From: Linnemannia hyalina
Lineage: Eukaryota; Mortierellomycota; Mortierellomycetes; Mortierellales; Mortierellaceae
Assembly (NCBI GenBank): GCA_019671135.1
Contig: JAHRHY010000005.1
Location: forward strand, 1,798,001 to 1,862,000
Length of the DNA stretch: 64,000 nucleotides
Reading direction: 5' to 3'
Shown: piece after piece, positions 10,631 through 22,082 of the stretch
How the letters are laid out: each line of letters opens with the position of its first letter
Numbering within the stretch: the first letter of the stretch is position 1
The notes under the pieces: model-generated
Seen by the model: only the letters and a program-made list of their open reading frames with translations
Told to the model about the DNA's origin: nothing
The model's database searches: none
Translations under genes and position numbers: made by a program

Positions 10631-13586
10631 GGTGGTCGAAAAACTTGAAGACGAGAAATGGAGGGGGGGGGTGTGAATGGAGGACGAATGTTAATGAGCC
10701 TCCAGACGTGGGAAAGGAGGAGGAGGACGGGAGTGAAGAAAAGGAAGGGAGAGGGGCAGAGACAGTGAATAAACAAACAAAGACAAAGAAGAAAAAGGGC
10801 GCATCGATCGATGACATATAACAACTGCAGCAGGCAAAAAAAGGTACGAGGGGAGGAGGGCGTTGACTCTTCATTTTTTCTCAATTCTGCACGGTGCCCT
10901 TGCCCACGGATGCAAAGTACGAAAAAGGGCGAAAGGGGTGGTCACTTGCAGTCACTCTTTTTTGTTTTGTCGCCTTTCGCTTCTGTTCCATGTAAGAATG
11001 GAGTGGACCGGGCACTGCACTGTAATTGTGGAACGGCCCATAGTTTTGCCCCACGACGCCCGTTTTTGATGGACAAGGTTCAATGTGCGCCGTTTCGTTC
11101 TCTTTTGCTTGTCTCTTTCAGAAGGGAAGGACCCAGATGAAGAGAAAATATGACGACATTCGACCAAGTGGGGTTGATATATAGCTTAGTAGCACCATTT
11201 CTATGTGACCGGGGGTCCCAGCCTGGTGTCGGACCCCAAGCAACTACCAACTTAGCACAGCTCAGTACAGTATCTCTATTCTTCGCGGTTTTTCTTTTCT
11301 AACCTTCCTAGACGTTCTTTATCTTAGGTCGATACTCATTCCCCTTCAAGGTCACAAGTAATCTCTACAAATATTCATCAGTGATGATTCTGAGACCAAG
11401 AAGCTTTGATCTTTGGGCTGCATAAAACAAGAGCCGTCCCAATCGGTTGTTCATTATCCTTTGTTCTTTTTTTCATCAATCGTCAAGAAACGGCAGGTAT
11501 ACCTAATTCACTGTGTCAACTAACCACCTCCGTAGATTTTCAGGGGTAAAATCGTTTTGTCCCCTCTCGCACAGACCCAACCACATTACATCCATTCCAA
11601 TTGTACACAATTCTATTTCTCTGACAAACAGCACATACAAAGCATTTGGAAGTAAAAATTGACTACACACCAAACTCTTCAATTCCCCTCCACCAGTTAC
11701 AGTTCGGTCCGGAACCTGGCTCTGCACAACAATTGTCGCTGCTCTTCACAGCTTAAACGGAAGAAACTAAAACTAGATACGAATGAAGGTGATTCTTCCC
11801 ATCCTCTCCATCATTGACAACCTCCTCCTTCCTAACAAACTCTCCAACAACCGCTCGTCAGCAGCGCGTGGGTCCTTGATAGCTCCAGGGCACCTTCCTT
11901 CGTCATGTGTGGCTAGCGAAGCGCCACAGGGCAGAAACCATCACGGGTGATGTAACCGTATCCTCGACTCCAGTCACCTCAGGGGCCTGTGTACTTGGAT
12001 GTCTCGCCCTTGGCAAAGATGCCCTGAGTCTGTTCCCACACGGCTCCAACTATCGGCTTTTCGTTTCATTGGAAAGGGATGAGTCGCGAGCTCGTTACAA
12101 GTCATTATCCCTTGTTTATGCATCAGTCAAAAATCGATATAACATTAACGCAAAACACCCAAGCCCAGCCGCCTTCACTAGGTTTTGTGCTTCACAAGTG
12201 AGGGGAAAAACGAAGGTTGGTTGTTGCGTTTGTAAACAAAACAGTTGGTCCCACGGAAAAGCTCGACACAAGCAAGCAACGACTGGCAACAAGGATAAAA
12301 TATGACTCGGGGTTGTGTCTTGCATGGTGAGCTGTCCAGTCAGTCACAATAATAGTCTGTTTTGTGTGACGCAAAAGGAGGTTAGAGTAGAATGGCGCCC
12401 TCTAGAGGAAGGTTCAAAGAAAGAAAGAACGATGCGTTAGGAGACGCTCTCATGTGCATCTGTCAGCCCCATTGACACTTTTTCCTTTTGATAGTGACGG
12501 AGAGAAGGAATAAAAAAAAACAAGCACATAAAGGGGACACAAACAAATAAAATCATAAAACAAACACACGACAACAACAAAAGGCAAGGAAAAAATGCAG
12601 CGAGGTGTGCGCCGCCCATTGGCGAATTATCGTTTGTCTTAAGTTTATGAAGTGTTTAGGCATGAACATGCTTCTCCAGAGTGGTACTTTATCCAAGATA
12701 AAAAACGACGTAGTGAGCGAGATGCATGAAAATAAAGGCATGAGCCGAGCATGAATGGGGTGTTGATGTACCATAACATCCATTGCCACGAGCCAACCAG
12801 GCTGGATGTCTTTCGGCCTTTGTATCTTCATTCCTTCATCCCTTCCTTTCCTCCTTCTTCCATAACTGTGTTGCTGTCTTTTGATAGCTTGTGTTTGTTA
12901 GGAGAAAGAGTGCCCGCCTGCTAGCCAGTCAATGAGCCGTGGATGAACTTGGAGAGAGGGTATGTAGACTAGAATAAGGTTGGACAATAATACCAGTTCC
13001 AAGACCAGTGCTCTCAGTGCTCCTCCCTGTAGAGCAGAGCGGGCCATTCAAACTCATCGAAAGAAGAGTAAGAAGAAAAGAAGGAAAGCAAAAAAAGAAC
13101 AAGGCATATTTATGTTCTGTAGTGTTGGGTCGCCAGGTTTGAGCAGTAACGATAATAACAATTAGGAGCAGAGACAGACACGGCAACCAGGAGGAGTGAG
13201 CAATCAGCCAGCCAGCCAGTCAGGAGAAATAGATTGTCATCTCAACTTTCCCTCCCTTCTTCCTCTTCCTCTCCCCTTGGCTGGCCGCTCATATTATTAT
13301 TTTCTCACCCCACTCCACTCCTTTTCTTTTCTTTCTTCTTTCCCCCCTCCTTTTGGTTCCTGTTGCCCTTTTGCCCCTTCCATCCCGCTCTCGACTTTCA
13401 CCCACACCCGATCTCCCATCAACCTTCCTTCCGACCCTTCTCATTCCACTCATTCCATCACTACAGCCTACACCTTCCCTTCCTTCTCCATCACCCGCCA
13501 CTCCATCTCTCCCCTCTCCGCTCCCCTCCCGTTGAAAGTACCCTCAAACTGGAAATAGACCCTTACTTAGTCGCACCACACACCGA
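10631..13586. other. 2.96-kb gene-poor stretch
   Basis: There is no convincing intact gene between the start of the F-box gene (minus) and the start of the MIT-like gene (plus), so both promoters lie here. The last 350 bp (13230-13580) are strongly CT-rich, like the 5' leaders elsewhere in the window. A 7-bp stem (GGGGTCC/GGACCCC, 12-base loop) lies at about 11208-11233. Coding-like but broken sequence lies at 11774-12049 on the minus strand and is listed separately. ORFs up to 132 codons have no recognisable features. Confidence 0.6.
11774..12049 (-). pseudogene. possible decayed protein-coding remnant, unidentified
   Basis: On the minus strand, one frame reads a compositionally protein-like segment (VWEQTQGIFAKGETSKYTGP). 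It then meets a TGA and continues in the same frame with GDWSRGYGYITRDGFCP. After a frame change it continues with HDEGRCPGAIKDPRAADERL and a further helical stretch before TAG at 11774-11776. The segments read like pieces of one coding region interrupted by a stop and a frameshift, with an AG acceptor just upstream at about 12050. I do not recognise the family. It could equally be chance. Confidence 0.25.
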
Positions 13587-16500
13587 ATGACACCGGCACC
13601 TTCTTCGTCAAGGAACAGGAGGTCTGTTACTCTGGCCAACATTCCCACTCCCGCAGGGCCTCCTCCGCCACCTCCTGGTGGACATCCAGGAGCCTACACT
13701 CATGAAACCCTCGGCCGTAGTCAGACTGTCAGCAACCACTCGCCCCATTCCTCATTCTCATCTCACTCTGGTCCCATCAACAACAACTACTCGACGGCAC
13801 CTTCGTCCTACGCCCCACCCCGGGCATCCTTTTCTTCTTCGTCCCGTGCGAGCCCTGTGGGTGTCCCTCCCGGACGTTCGGGTCGGGAAAGAGAACAGGA
13901 GGCATGGAACGATAGCGCATGGAGGAGTATCTTCGATGCGGCGCTTGTCAAGGCCCAGCAGGCGGTTCAGCTGGACGAGCTTCAAGAGACGACGTTGGCG
14001 GCAAACCTTTATGCACAGGCAGCTAATGATCTCGGTCGGGTCATCCCCATGTGTTCGAGTGAGAAGAAGAAGCAATCCATGCTTGCTATCGTAAGTTTAT
14101 TTTTCTTCCATATTCTTATTTTTTTTTTATTCTTATTTTTTTTTTTTTTTGCCGGATCAATTCCTTACAACAAATTCAAGGCGCGTGTACGACTGAAACA
14201 ACACCACTCATTACCAAAGATCGAAATTCGCCCGACTCTTAAACAATCACTGTTGGTGCCTGAATCATTCTCACAATCACATACTTTTACATATCACTCA
14301 ACACGTTTTCATTGCTCTACCATTGGATTTTCTAGCAAGCCATCTATCTCGACAGAGTCAATCAGCTGAGAGAGTCTGCCCTGGCGAAAAACGGTGGATC
14401 TCATCCAGGAGCATCTCCAGCCCATTCTGCAGCTACCAGCGAAAGCAACGACGGCTCCAGCAACTACCGCTATTCCGTCAGCAACCGCAACATGGGCTAT
14501 GCCGACGATCAATACCAACCCCAGCAGTATCAGTCCCAGCAGTATCAACCTCATGTCCAGCAACAGCAGCAATATCAACAACAGCAACACCCCTACCAAT
14601 CGCCAGTCCTGTCGCCTGTTCAGCACTACCAAGCACCACAGCTCCAACAAATGCAGCACCAGGAACCACCGCCACAATTGCAACAGAAAAGCTCAGGGCT
14701 TCGACTCTTTGTCAAGAGGCGGTCCAAAACGCAATCCTCTGTATCACAATCTCCTCCAGAATTCGCCCAACAATTTCAGAATCAGGGCCAGGACTTCAAC
14801 AACTTCAATAACCACAACAATAATTTCAACAACCATAATTTCAACAACAACAATAACCACCCCAATGGCCACGGATACGGAGACTATTCTCAACCTGTCG
14901 ACAACTACACAGTTCCACTTGTAGTTCCTCCAAGAACTCCCAGCCCACCACCTGTCGCAGTGCCCTCAATTTTCATGGCCCAACCGCCTACATCATCAAG
15001 CAAGAACCAACAAAATGAAGCCGCTGCTGCCGCCCCAGTGACGCCGCAGGAACAACCCACCAAATCTTCCAAGTGGAGGCCTTTCGGCAAAAAGAAATCC
15101 AAATCGCTTTCCCATCCCGAAACCTCGACAGCCTTTACTCCTCCTCCAGAAATGGCACCAGCAGTCCATGTATTCACGCCGCACATTGACCCAGAACCAG
15201 TACCAGCGCAGTACTTGCAGCAACAACATATTTTTCATGAACAACAACAGGTCCAGCAGCAGCAGTACAACGAGCAGCAACTGCTCCTTGAACGGAAGCA
15301 TCAGCAACAAGAAGTGGGGCAGCAACAGCAGCAGAATGAGGAGGCTGTCGAGACACAAGAAGAGTTCAAGAACCCAGCACAGGGCGATTGGTACGTCGGA
15401 ACTGCCACCCCGGAGAAGGACTCTTACGAGTACGATGAGTTCGAAAACCCTGCCCATTACTTTGACGAAGAGGACGAGGATGTCGATCCTTATTACATTG
15501 CCGATACCAAAGGTCGTGCTAAAGCCTTTGAAGGCCAGGTAAGGCTACATTTTCATTCCATATCGCGTCAATACCAGGAAGATGTTTACAAAGTGTAATG
15601 CTAAATCGCTCGTTGTTGAATGCAATAGAACACCGGAGCTGCGAATAAAGGCAAGGGGAATGCATCCAAAGACGCCGTGGTCGACACCGAGCCCAAAACT
15701 CGCAAGCCCTTGATCCACAACTCTTCATCGTACTCCCAGGAACAGAGCTTCTCGCCCAAGTTCGACTTTTCTCAGGAACAACCAACCACTGAAATGCAGG
15801 CGCAACTTGCCAGCCAGGAGCCTCTTACTGAGGACCGCGAAGACAACAGCCACTTGGCTAACGGCTCTCATCAACATATCCAAGGACAACACTACCAGGA
15901 AACGAGCGAATCTATTGCTACCAGTCACCTCGAGGATGATGAGATGGCCAAGTCGACACTGGAGTCCGTCGGAATGGACGCCGAAGTCGAACCCGCAGCT
16001 GCCGGCGATACTGTCGGCGATGCTGCCGTTGAAAAACAAAAGACCAAACGCACCTGGTACGGCAAGAAGAAGAAGGAGAAGGACCCCGAGAAGGAGAAGG
16101 AAAAGAAGCGACAGAGGGAACAGGACCGTCTGGATACGGTCGCCCGACTTATGGACGATGCTCTCTTTGGCGCCCCAACCAAGTCAAAGCTCGAGAAGGA
16201 CACGTTGAAGGAGAAGTCAAGTGTTGTTTCGCTGGAAAAAACCGTCTCCCATCATTCCAATGACCACCATGCCGATCGCTCCCAGCAGAACGTCGAGTCT
16301 GCCGCGCCCATCCTTCCAGAGGTCGACTTTCCTATGACTCATATCTCCTCGCAGCAAGGCAATGACAAAGCTGACACGGTGGAGAAGGATGAGTCCAACA
16401 TCGAGGAGCCTTATATTCTCCCCGAAGTTACCGAGCCCTCCGAGCCTTATATTCTTCCCGAGATTTCCGACCCTGCCAACAGCGAGTCCAGCATTACCAC

Positions 16501-18981
16501 CACAACAACAGGTCAGGACGCGCCCTCCATTGTTTCTAACACCCCCAAGCGCTCAAAGTCGAGGCACCTCAGCATCTTCAAGTCCAAGAAGAACAAAGAT
16601 CTGGAGACCCAACCACAGATCTTGGAGAGCTCGCCCTTGTCCCCGACCGTCACCAACGACGACTCAAAGTCGATTCATAGTCAACATACCCGCAAGAGCT
16701 CCTTCAGCACAGACCGTAACGTTGAGCCACCAACTCCAGTAGTCGTGCGCCCCAAGGAGAAACATGTCAAGAAGAGGGACAGCGACGAGTACGTCCCTTA
16801 TGAGTACCAGGAAGAAGTCGAGGGGCCACTTATGGAGCGTGTCGAAGTGCCCGAAAACCGTGAAATCATCGGCTTTGTTTTGGTAAGTTTTATTATTCAC
16901 AAAGCAATTGTAAACAAGTCTTGAGGTTCAACCGCCGATAGTTGCCGTTAGTTAACAAACACTTCCTTACTTTCTTTCAATCCTTCTAGCCTGTTGAGGA
17001 GATCGTCGACTACACCTTGGAGGGCAACGAGGAGGCAGCTCTTGAGAACTGGGACTCTTGGGTGAGCCAGCTGGAGTCATTCGAGAAGGTCCTGTCCAGC
17101 AAGGGTCTTAAGAAGGAGAAGGCCAAGAAGGCGAAGAAGGTCAAGGAGGTTCCTCCACCAAACGAGGATCTATCTCTTGGACCGATGAGCTCGACCAAGG
17201 CCAACCGCTCCAGCATCTTTGGCTCGCTCGGACGATCCGACACCCTGAGGTCCCGCAACAACACCGCCTTGGATTTGAACGCACACGCCCTGGATAACCG
17301 TCCTCTAAGCATGAGCACCACGCTCTTGGACGACTTCTCGACTCGCCCCTCATTTCAGTCTTCCCGATCTGGTGAATCTGAGGCCCCCTCTCAGTTCTTG
17401 GTCGCCCCTCAGATCAAGAAGCGTTGGTGGAAGCGTAAGGAGACCAATTCTTTTTACCGCGCCTCTCACGCTCTTTCGACTGCTGATCTTGAACAGGATC
17501 AGCATTTGTCGGCTCTTTTGCGATCCCAGTCTGAGGTCCGGTCAAGCGACAACTTGCCTATGGACCATGGCATGATGTCGATGCCCATTTCCTTTGCGGA
17601 GCCAGTGTCTCCCGTCCAAGAAGTTAGCAAGGAAGCGCCTGCCGCTATGGAGTCTGTTCCCGCACCCGCACCCCCACCAGAAGTCAAGGAGCAGGTACAG
17701 GAGCAGGTACAGGAACAGGAGCAAGAGCAAGAGAAGGTGGGGAAGAAGGTCGAAGAAACTCCCGTTGAGACCAAAAAGGACGAGGAGGAAGAGGAGGCCG
17801 AAATTGAGGTTGCTATTTCTCCGATGCCCAAGCCCAAGCCTAAGAGCAACAAGCCCAAGCTCCTGCCCATTTCGACTCCCTTGGCACAACTTCTCAAGAT
17901 CCGGAACCCCGAGGAGCTTTGGCAGTATGTCCAGCAGGCCAAGACCTATGCTACCAGTCGTATGAACAAGGGCGACAAGCGATCAGCCGCAATCGCCCTG
18001 AAGCGTGGCCAGGCTCTTGAGGCTCGTTGGCAGGAAATCTTGTTGGAGATGGCTTCCAGTGGCGAGGACACTGATGAGATTCTGGAGGAGGATGACGAGG
18101 AGAGTTCTGAGAGTGGCGAGGAGGCTCCTGCTCCTGTGGTTGTGGCCCCACAACCCAAGAAGAAGAAAGCTAAGAAGGTCGTTGTTCAAGCACCTATTGA
18201 AAACGACGAGGGAGAGGTTACTGCCCCCGTCCACGCCCCAGTGGCGGCTCCAACTCCTGCTCCCGCTCCCGTGGCAGCTACCAAACCAATCTCGACCGTT
18301 GTTGCCCCAGTCGAGGAGGAAAATGATGACGATGAGGAGATTGAGAACTACGCCGCCCACCGCCGGAGGAACACCATCAGCCGGAGCAGCAGCACCCCAG
18401 ACAAATACTCGAAGTACAAGAACGCCAACAAGACAGCAGCGACAGGGGCGTCTCCCAACATCACTAACGTCGCTTCGTCGCAGGCGACCCCCGCGACCGA
18501 AGATAACGCAGACGCCAAGAGTGTGTCGTCCGTCAAGACTACCGCCACCACGACCTCCGAAAGTGGCGCCGACACTACTGGCCGTCTTGGACCCGAAGCG
18601 ACTCTGGAACAGATGCTCGAGTCCAAGAACGTGGATCATGTCAAGTACTATATCCAGCGGATGAAGACCGACACTGTCACCAAGGCGCGTAATGGTAGCA
18701 AGTTTGCTGCGTTGGAGGGTATGAAGAATGTCAAGGTTCTTCAACAGCATCTTGCTGACCTTTTGAATCCCAAGAGCGAGGACGAGGCGGAGGAGGAAGA
18801 GAAGGATGTCGAAACAATGCCCTCGGCGCCATCACCGAGTGAGGAGAGGATGATTACTATCCAGCCTACTATCCAGGAAGAGGACGAGGAAGAGGATGAG
18901 GAGGATCAGAAGGAGACTCAAGCACCAACAACAACGGAGACCAAGGAGGAAACCAAAGCACCCATTGAGAAGGAAGAGTAG
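13587..18981 (+). CDS. large low-complexity protein with N-terminal MIT-like domain
   Basis: Four exons: 13587-14090, 14336-15538, 15629-16882 and 16990-18981; 1650 residues. Residues 105-190 form a three-helix segment (AWRSIFDAALVKAQQAVQLD, then ANLYAQAANDL, then AIYLDRVNQLRE) that resembles an MIT domain, the module that binds ESCRT-III tails. The middle is Gln-, Asn- and Pro-rich and mostly disordered. Short aromatic-plus-basic words recur (LRLFVKRRSK, KWRPFGKKKSK, RTWYGKKKKEK, HLSIFKSKKNK, KRWWKRKE), as does an ILPE(V/I) motif in three copies. The C-terminal third has helical units starting EIVDYTLEGNEEAAL, LAQLLKIRNPEELWQYV and LEQMLESKNVDHVKYYI; the last two look like repeats of each other. 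The family is not recognised. An endosome/membrane-trafficking role is inferred only from the MIT resemblance. Confidence 0.8.
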
Positions 18982-19181
18982 GCCAATACCCCCACCCTAA
19001 CCTACATCATCTTTCCTAACGAAAACCAACATGCCACACACACACACCCTTACCAAATAATACCGGCTCGCTCATAATGCAATTACCCCCCACCCTAGAG
19101 ATAAAGCCCTCACGTTTTTTCATGACCTTACACTTCTGTGCAGCACATGTGTTTCTGTATGTTGATTTTTGTCATCGTTGT

Positions 19182-20520
19182 TCATGCTTCTAAGCTGGGT
19201 GTGGCTGCTCCTGAAGGCAGTGGCGAGTCCGAGGGCGTATCAAGAGAAAGGGACGTGTCTACAGGGCCGTCGACCCCATCCTCTGCTGATTCATCAGTTC
19301 TGACAGTTGTCTCTGACGGAACTCCTGGCGCCTGTCCCGCCAGCGGTTTTCTGAATTTGCCCTGCAACCAAACACGATACATTTTGACCTTTCGCAGTCT
19401 GTTAACAATCAACCGCCGATCAACTGCATTCTGCTCAATCGTAAACCGCGACCCAAACAATTTTACAATTTCGTCCGACTCGAAAAAGTAGACCCTCGTT
19501 CCATCTCCGCGGACATAAAAGTTATCCGACAAGAGTCGGTTTTTCTTAAACCGCAGCTGGGCCATATCGTACCGTCCATAGTCCCGGAACACGATCAATC
19601 CACCCGGTTTGAGGAGCTTGTACAAGTTATTCATGGCGTGTTCCCAGCGGTCGGGGTGGAGCGCGGAGAGAACAAAGATCAGGACTAGGACGTCCATGGA
19701 TTCGGGTTCGACTTCGGGAGGGATATCATCGCCCCCCAGGTCCCAAACAAAAGCCTTTCCGCGTTTGGGGTCATATTCGGAGTTGTTCTTGACGACGTCG
19801 ACGGCGGTGGATGAAAAGTCGCAGGCGTAGACAAAGAGCTTTGGGTTCTTGGACTCGATTATAAGTGGGAACATTGTGTTTCCTGCGCCGCATCCAATCT
19901 CCATCACGTTCTTCTCTCCTGCCTATTCCATCATGTACAATCAACAACAGCTTTCCGTTAGTTGCCGGTGAAAGACTCTTTTCCTTTTGAATATACTTGA
20001 CGTATGTGCAAAGTCGTCTCAAGTTTACCTCGGCTTCGATCATGTCAAAGAGTTCTGGGAACTCAATCCGGAGCCAATGGCGATCCTTGAAGAACTTGTT
20101 CTCGTTCTTTGTATAAAACTTGTTCCAGTTCTCGGCCGCCTCTGCGTGATAGGTCTCAACGAGTTCCTGGGGGACGGGGTTGAGGTTCTGACGCGCGATT
20201 TCGTTCCTTGCGTGTTGTTCCTGTTCCTCGCCCCATGGCGCGTGATCCCTATTGTGTTTCGTCGAATGTGTATTAATGCGACGTGTTAATCAATTGGTTG
20301 TTTGGTGCGGGGCACTAGCTGTACTTTTTTTTAGGAGGCGTATCTCGTATTGAATCGTTGCAGCTAGACGTTCGTACCAGGCGTTTTGTTCAAAGACTGT
20401 AGACTCGTCAACTAGGAGTCGTCCGCCAAAGGGTGCACTGGAGGGCGAGTTGACGTCCCGTGAACTCGACTCCCGCTTCTTGATGTCTTCTGTTGTCCTT
20501 GGTGTTGCTGCTGGCTCCAT
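19182..20520 (-). CDS. TRM140: tRNA N3-methylcytidine methyltransferase (TRM140/METTL2 type)
   Basis: Three exons on the minus strand: 20378-20520, 20029-20248 and 19182-19922; 367 residues. The N-terminal exon has the family's FGGRLL...VFEQNAW signature. The splice restores NAWDHAPWGEEQ, then NWNKFYTKNENKFFKDRHWL, matching METTL2/6/8. The Rossmann SAM-binding motif I is EIGCGAGN near residue 125. It is followed by ACDFSSTAVD and a DVLVLIFVLSALHP strand typical of class I methyltransferases. The family makes m3C at position 32 of tRNA-Thr and tRNA-Ser. Start at 20520 (MEPAATP) is preferred. An in-frame ATG at 20601 would add a phenylalanine-rich stretch. Unlike S. cerevisiae Abp140, no actin-binding N-terminal extension is seen. 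Divergent from FKBP25. Confidence 0.9.
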
Positions 20521-20766
20521 TGTGAGTCTTGATGACTTTTCGTGTTGATGAAAGAAGAAAAATAAATGAGTGCGGTTCGTCGTTGAAGACGACTTCGCCA
20601 TTTTTTTCTTTTTCTTTCAAGTAACCAGTCACTATTGATTTTTGCAAGGAGGCAAAAGTATTTCTTTACCCTTTTTTCTTTTCCTTGCTACCATCCCTCT
20701 TCCTCCATCCCTTCACACTCTTCACACCCTACCGCCCCCTCCTTCTTCCATATACCTCCATCCAAC
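20521..20766. promoter_or_regulatory. compact divergent promoter TRM140 / FKBP25
   Basis: Only 246 bp separate the two start codons. The FKBP25 side is a CT-rich leader (20680-20760). The TRM140 side has T-rich tracts on the plus strand. No TATA box is visible. Confidence 0.5.
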
Positions 20767-21754
20767 ATGGCCGCCCCTACTCAAGACTGGACCACCGAGC
20801 AGCTCCTCTCGGACGCTGTCAGCAAGAAGGACATTGTCACTTTTCTCCACCTCAGCGCCTCGCATGACTTTTTGGTCGAGTTCAAGTTGACCGGAAAGCT
20901 CCCCACCGTCGTCAAGAACGGTACGTTTCTTTCTCTTTTGTTTTTTGCGAAACCGTTCTTCCAATGTCACTCTTCCTACTCGGTTGTTTTCGTCACTTGA
21001 TGGAAGCGTCATGGAGAATACCTCCATTCATTACACGCAGTATCCTTCCACGCCAAGACCACAGGTTGCATCTTGTACAGATACTAACGTACCTACTCGT
21101 TCACCAATTGACACACAAAACCCAATAGCCAAGAAGGATTCGCTGTTGGAGGCATACAACTCGCTCTTCACCCGCAAGGCTTTCCGCGGTGCTGACGAGC
21201 CCTCGGAAGAGGAAATCTTGGCTGCCAAGAGCACCACCCCCACCGAGACCAAGGTCGAGGCCGCTGTTGAGTCTGGCCCCCCAAAGTTCACCAAGACCGT
21301 CCTCAAGAAGGGTGACAAGATCGGTTTCCCCAGAAAGGGCAGCAATGGTAACCTATCGGCCCTTTTTGTTTTCTTTTTTCTTTGACTTGGATGCAACAGG
21401 AATGCTTGACTATAATGGATTGAGTAATATCATTAACCCGTTGTTCACGCATTCTAATTATCACAACAAATAATAGTCGCAGTGTTCTACACAGGATACT
21501 TTGACGACGGAACCATGTTCGACACGAACGACAACACAAAGAAGAAGAGCAACCCCCTCCGCTTCAGGGTCGGTGCTGGACGTGTGATCCCTGGATGGGA
21601 CGATGCCATGTTGAGCATGTCCCGTGGTGAGAAGGCCAAGATTATCGTCGAGGCCGAGCACGCCTACGGCAAGAAGGGTCTCTCAGATGTCAAAGTCCCT
21701 ATTCCCCCCAACACCCGTCTTACCTTTGAGGTCGAGTTGGTTTCCTTCGACTAA
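20767..21754 (+). CDS. FKBP25-type peptidyl-prolyl isomerase (FKBP3-like)
   Basis: Three exons: 20767-20920, 21129-21347 and 21477-21754; 216 residues. Residues 1-75 match the N-terminal basic tilted helix bundle of FKBP25 (W.TEQLLSDAVSKKDIVTFL, then a KDSLLEAYNSLF segment). Residues 110-216 form the FK506-binding isomerase domain: PPKFTKTVLKKGD, FYTGYFDDGTMFD, VIPGWDDAML, AYGKKG and PPNTRLTFEVEL. The catalytic/drug-pocket pattern (Y, F-D, V-I-P-G-W, Y, F) looks complete. FKBP25 is a nuclear, nucleic-acid-binding isomerase best studied in animals. Length and order match the human protein (224 residues). An AATAAA signal follows at 21797-21802. Confidence 0.93.
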
Positions 21755-21796
21755 ATCCATCTATCTGCATTTCTTCACTTTTCCTTTGTTACATTA

Positions 21797-21802
21797 AATA
21801 AA
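21797..21802 (+). terminator. AATAAA polyadenylation signal after FKBP25
   Basis: An AATAAA word lies 43 bases after the stop codon, inside an A-rich run. The gap up to the next gene (21755-22082) otherwise holds only its promoter, with a CACGTGAC word near 21992. Confidence 0.45.
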
Positions 21803-22082
21803 AAAATCGTGTATTCTTATGAAATACTCTGCTTCTTCTTGTTCCTTCATGGTGTTGGTGCCAGGGATGTGATGAAGATCATGCAATTGATACATGCACA
21901 AATAGGTCTGCAAAGGCGACCTCATGTTGGCACGCATTGAAAAATGAAAACTCACCTTGGATGTTTGGCCCTGAAATTTGACAAGTCCAACACGTGACAC
22001 TTCTCGAAAACCAATAAAAAGGCGACTGGTTTACTTCATGATTTCGCCACTTTCTCAATTTTCATCTTTCCAAGGAACAAGG

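Noticed and set aside
10317..10874. Minus-strand ORFs upstream of and overlapping the first F-box gene start
   Set aside because: They are Phe/Ser/Pro-rich translations of the pyrimidine-rich leader in other frames.
11208..11233. 7-bp GC-rich hairpin followed by mixed sequence, considered as an intrinsic terminator or small RNA
   Set aside because: Bacterial-type terminators do not apply in a fungal nucleus, and a single 7-bp stem is common by chance.
20521..20601. Upstream ATG at 20601 extending TRM140 by 27 residues
   Set aside because: The added sequence is Ser/Phe/His low complexity overlapping the promoter. The ATG at 20520 leads directly into the conserved N-terminus, though the longer form cannot be fully excluded.
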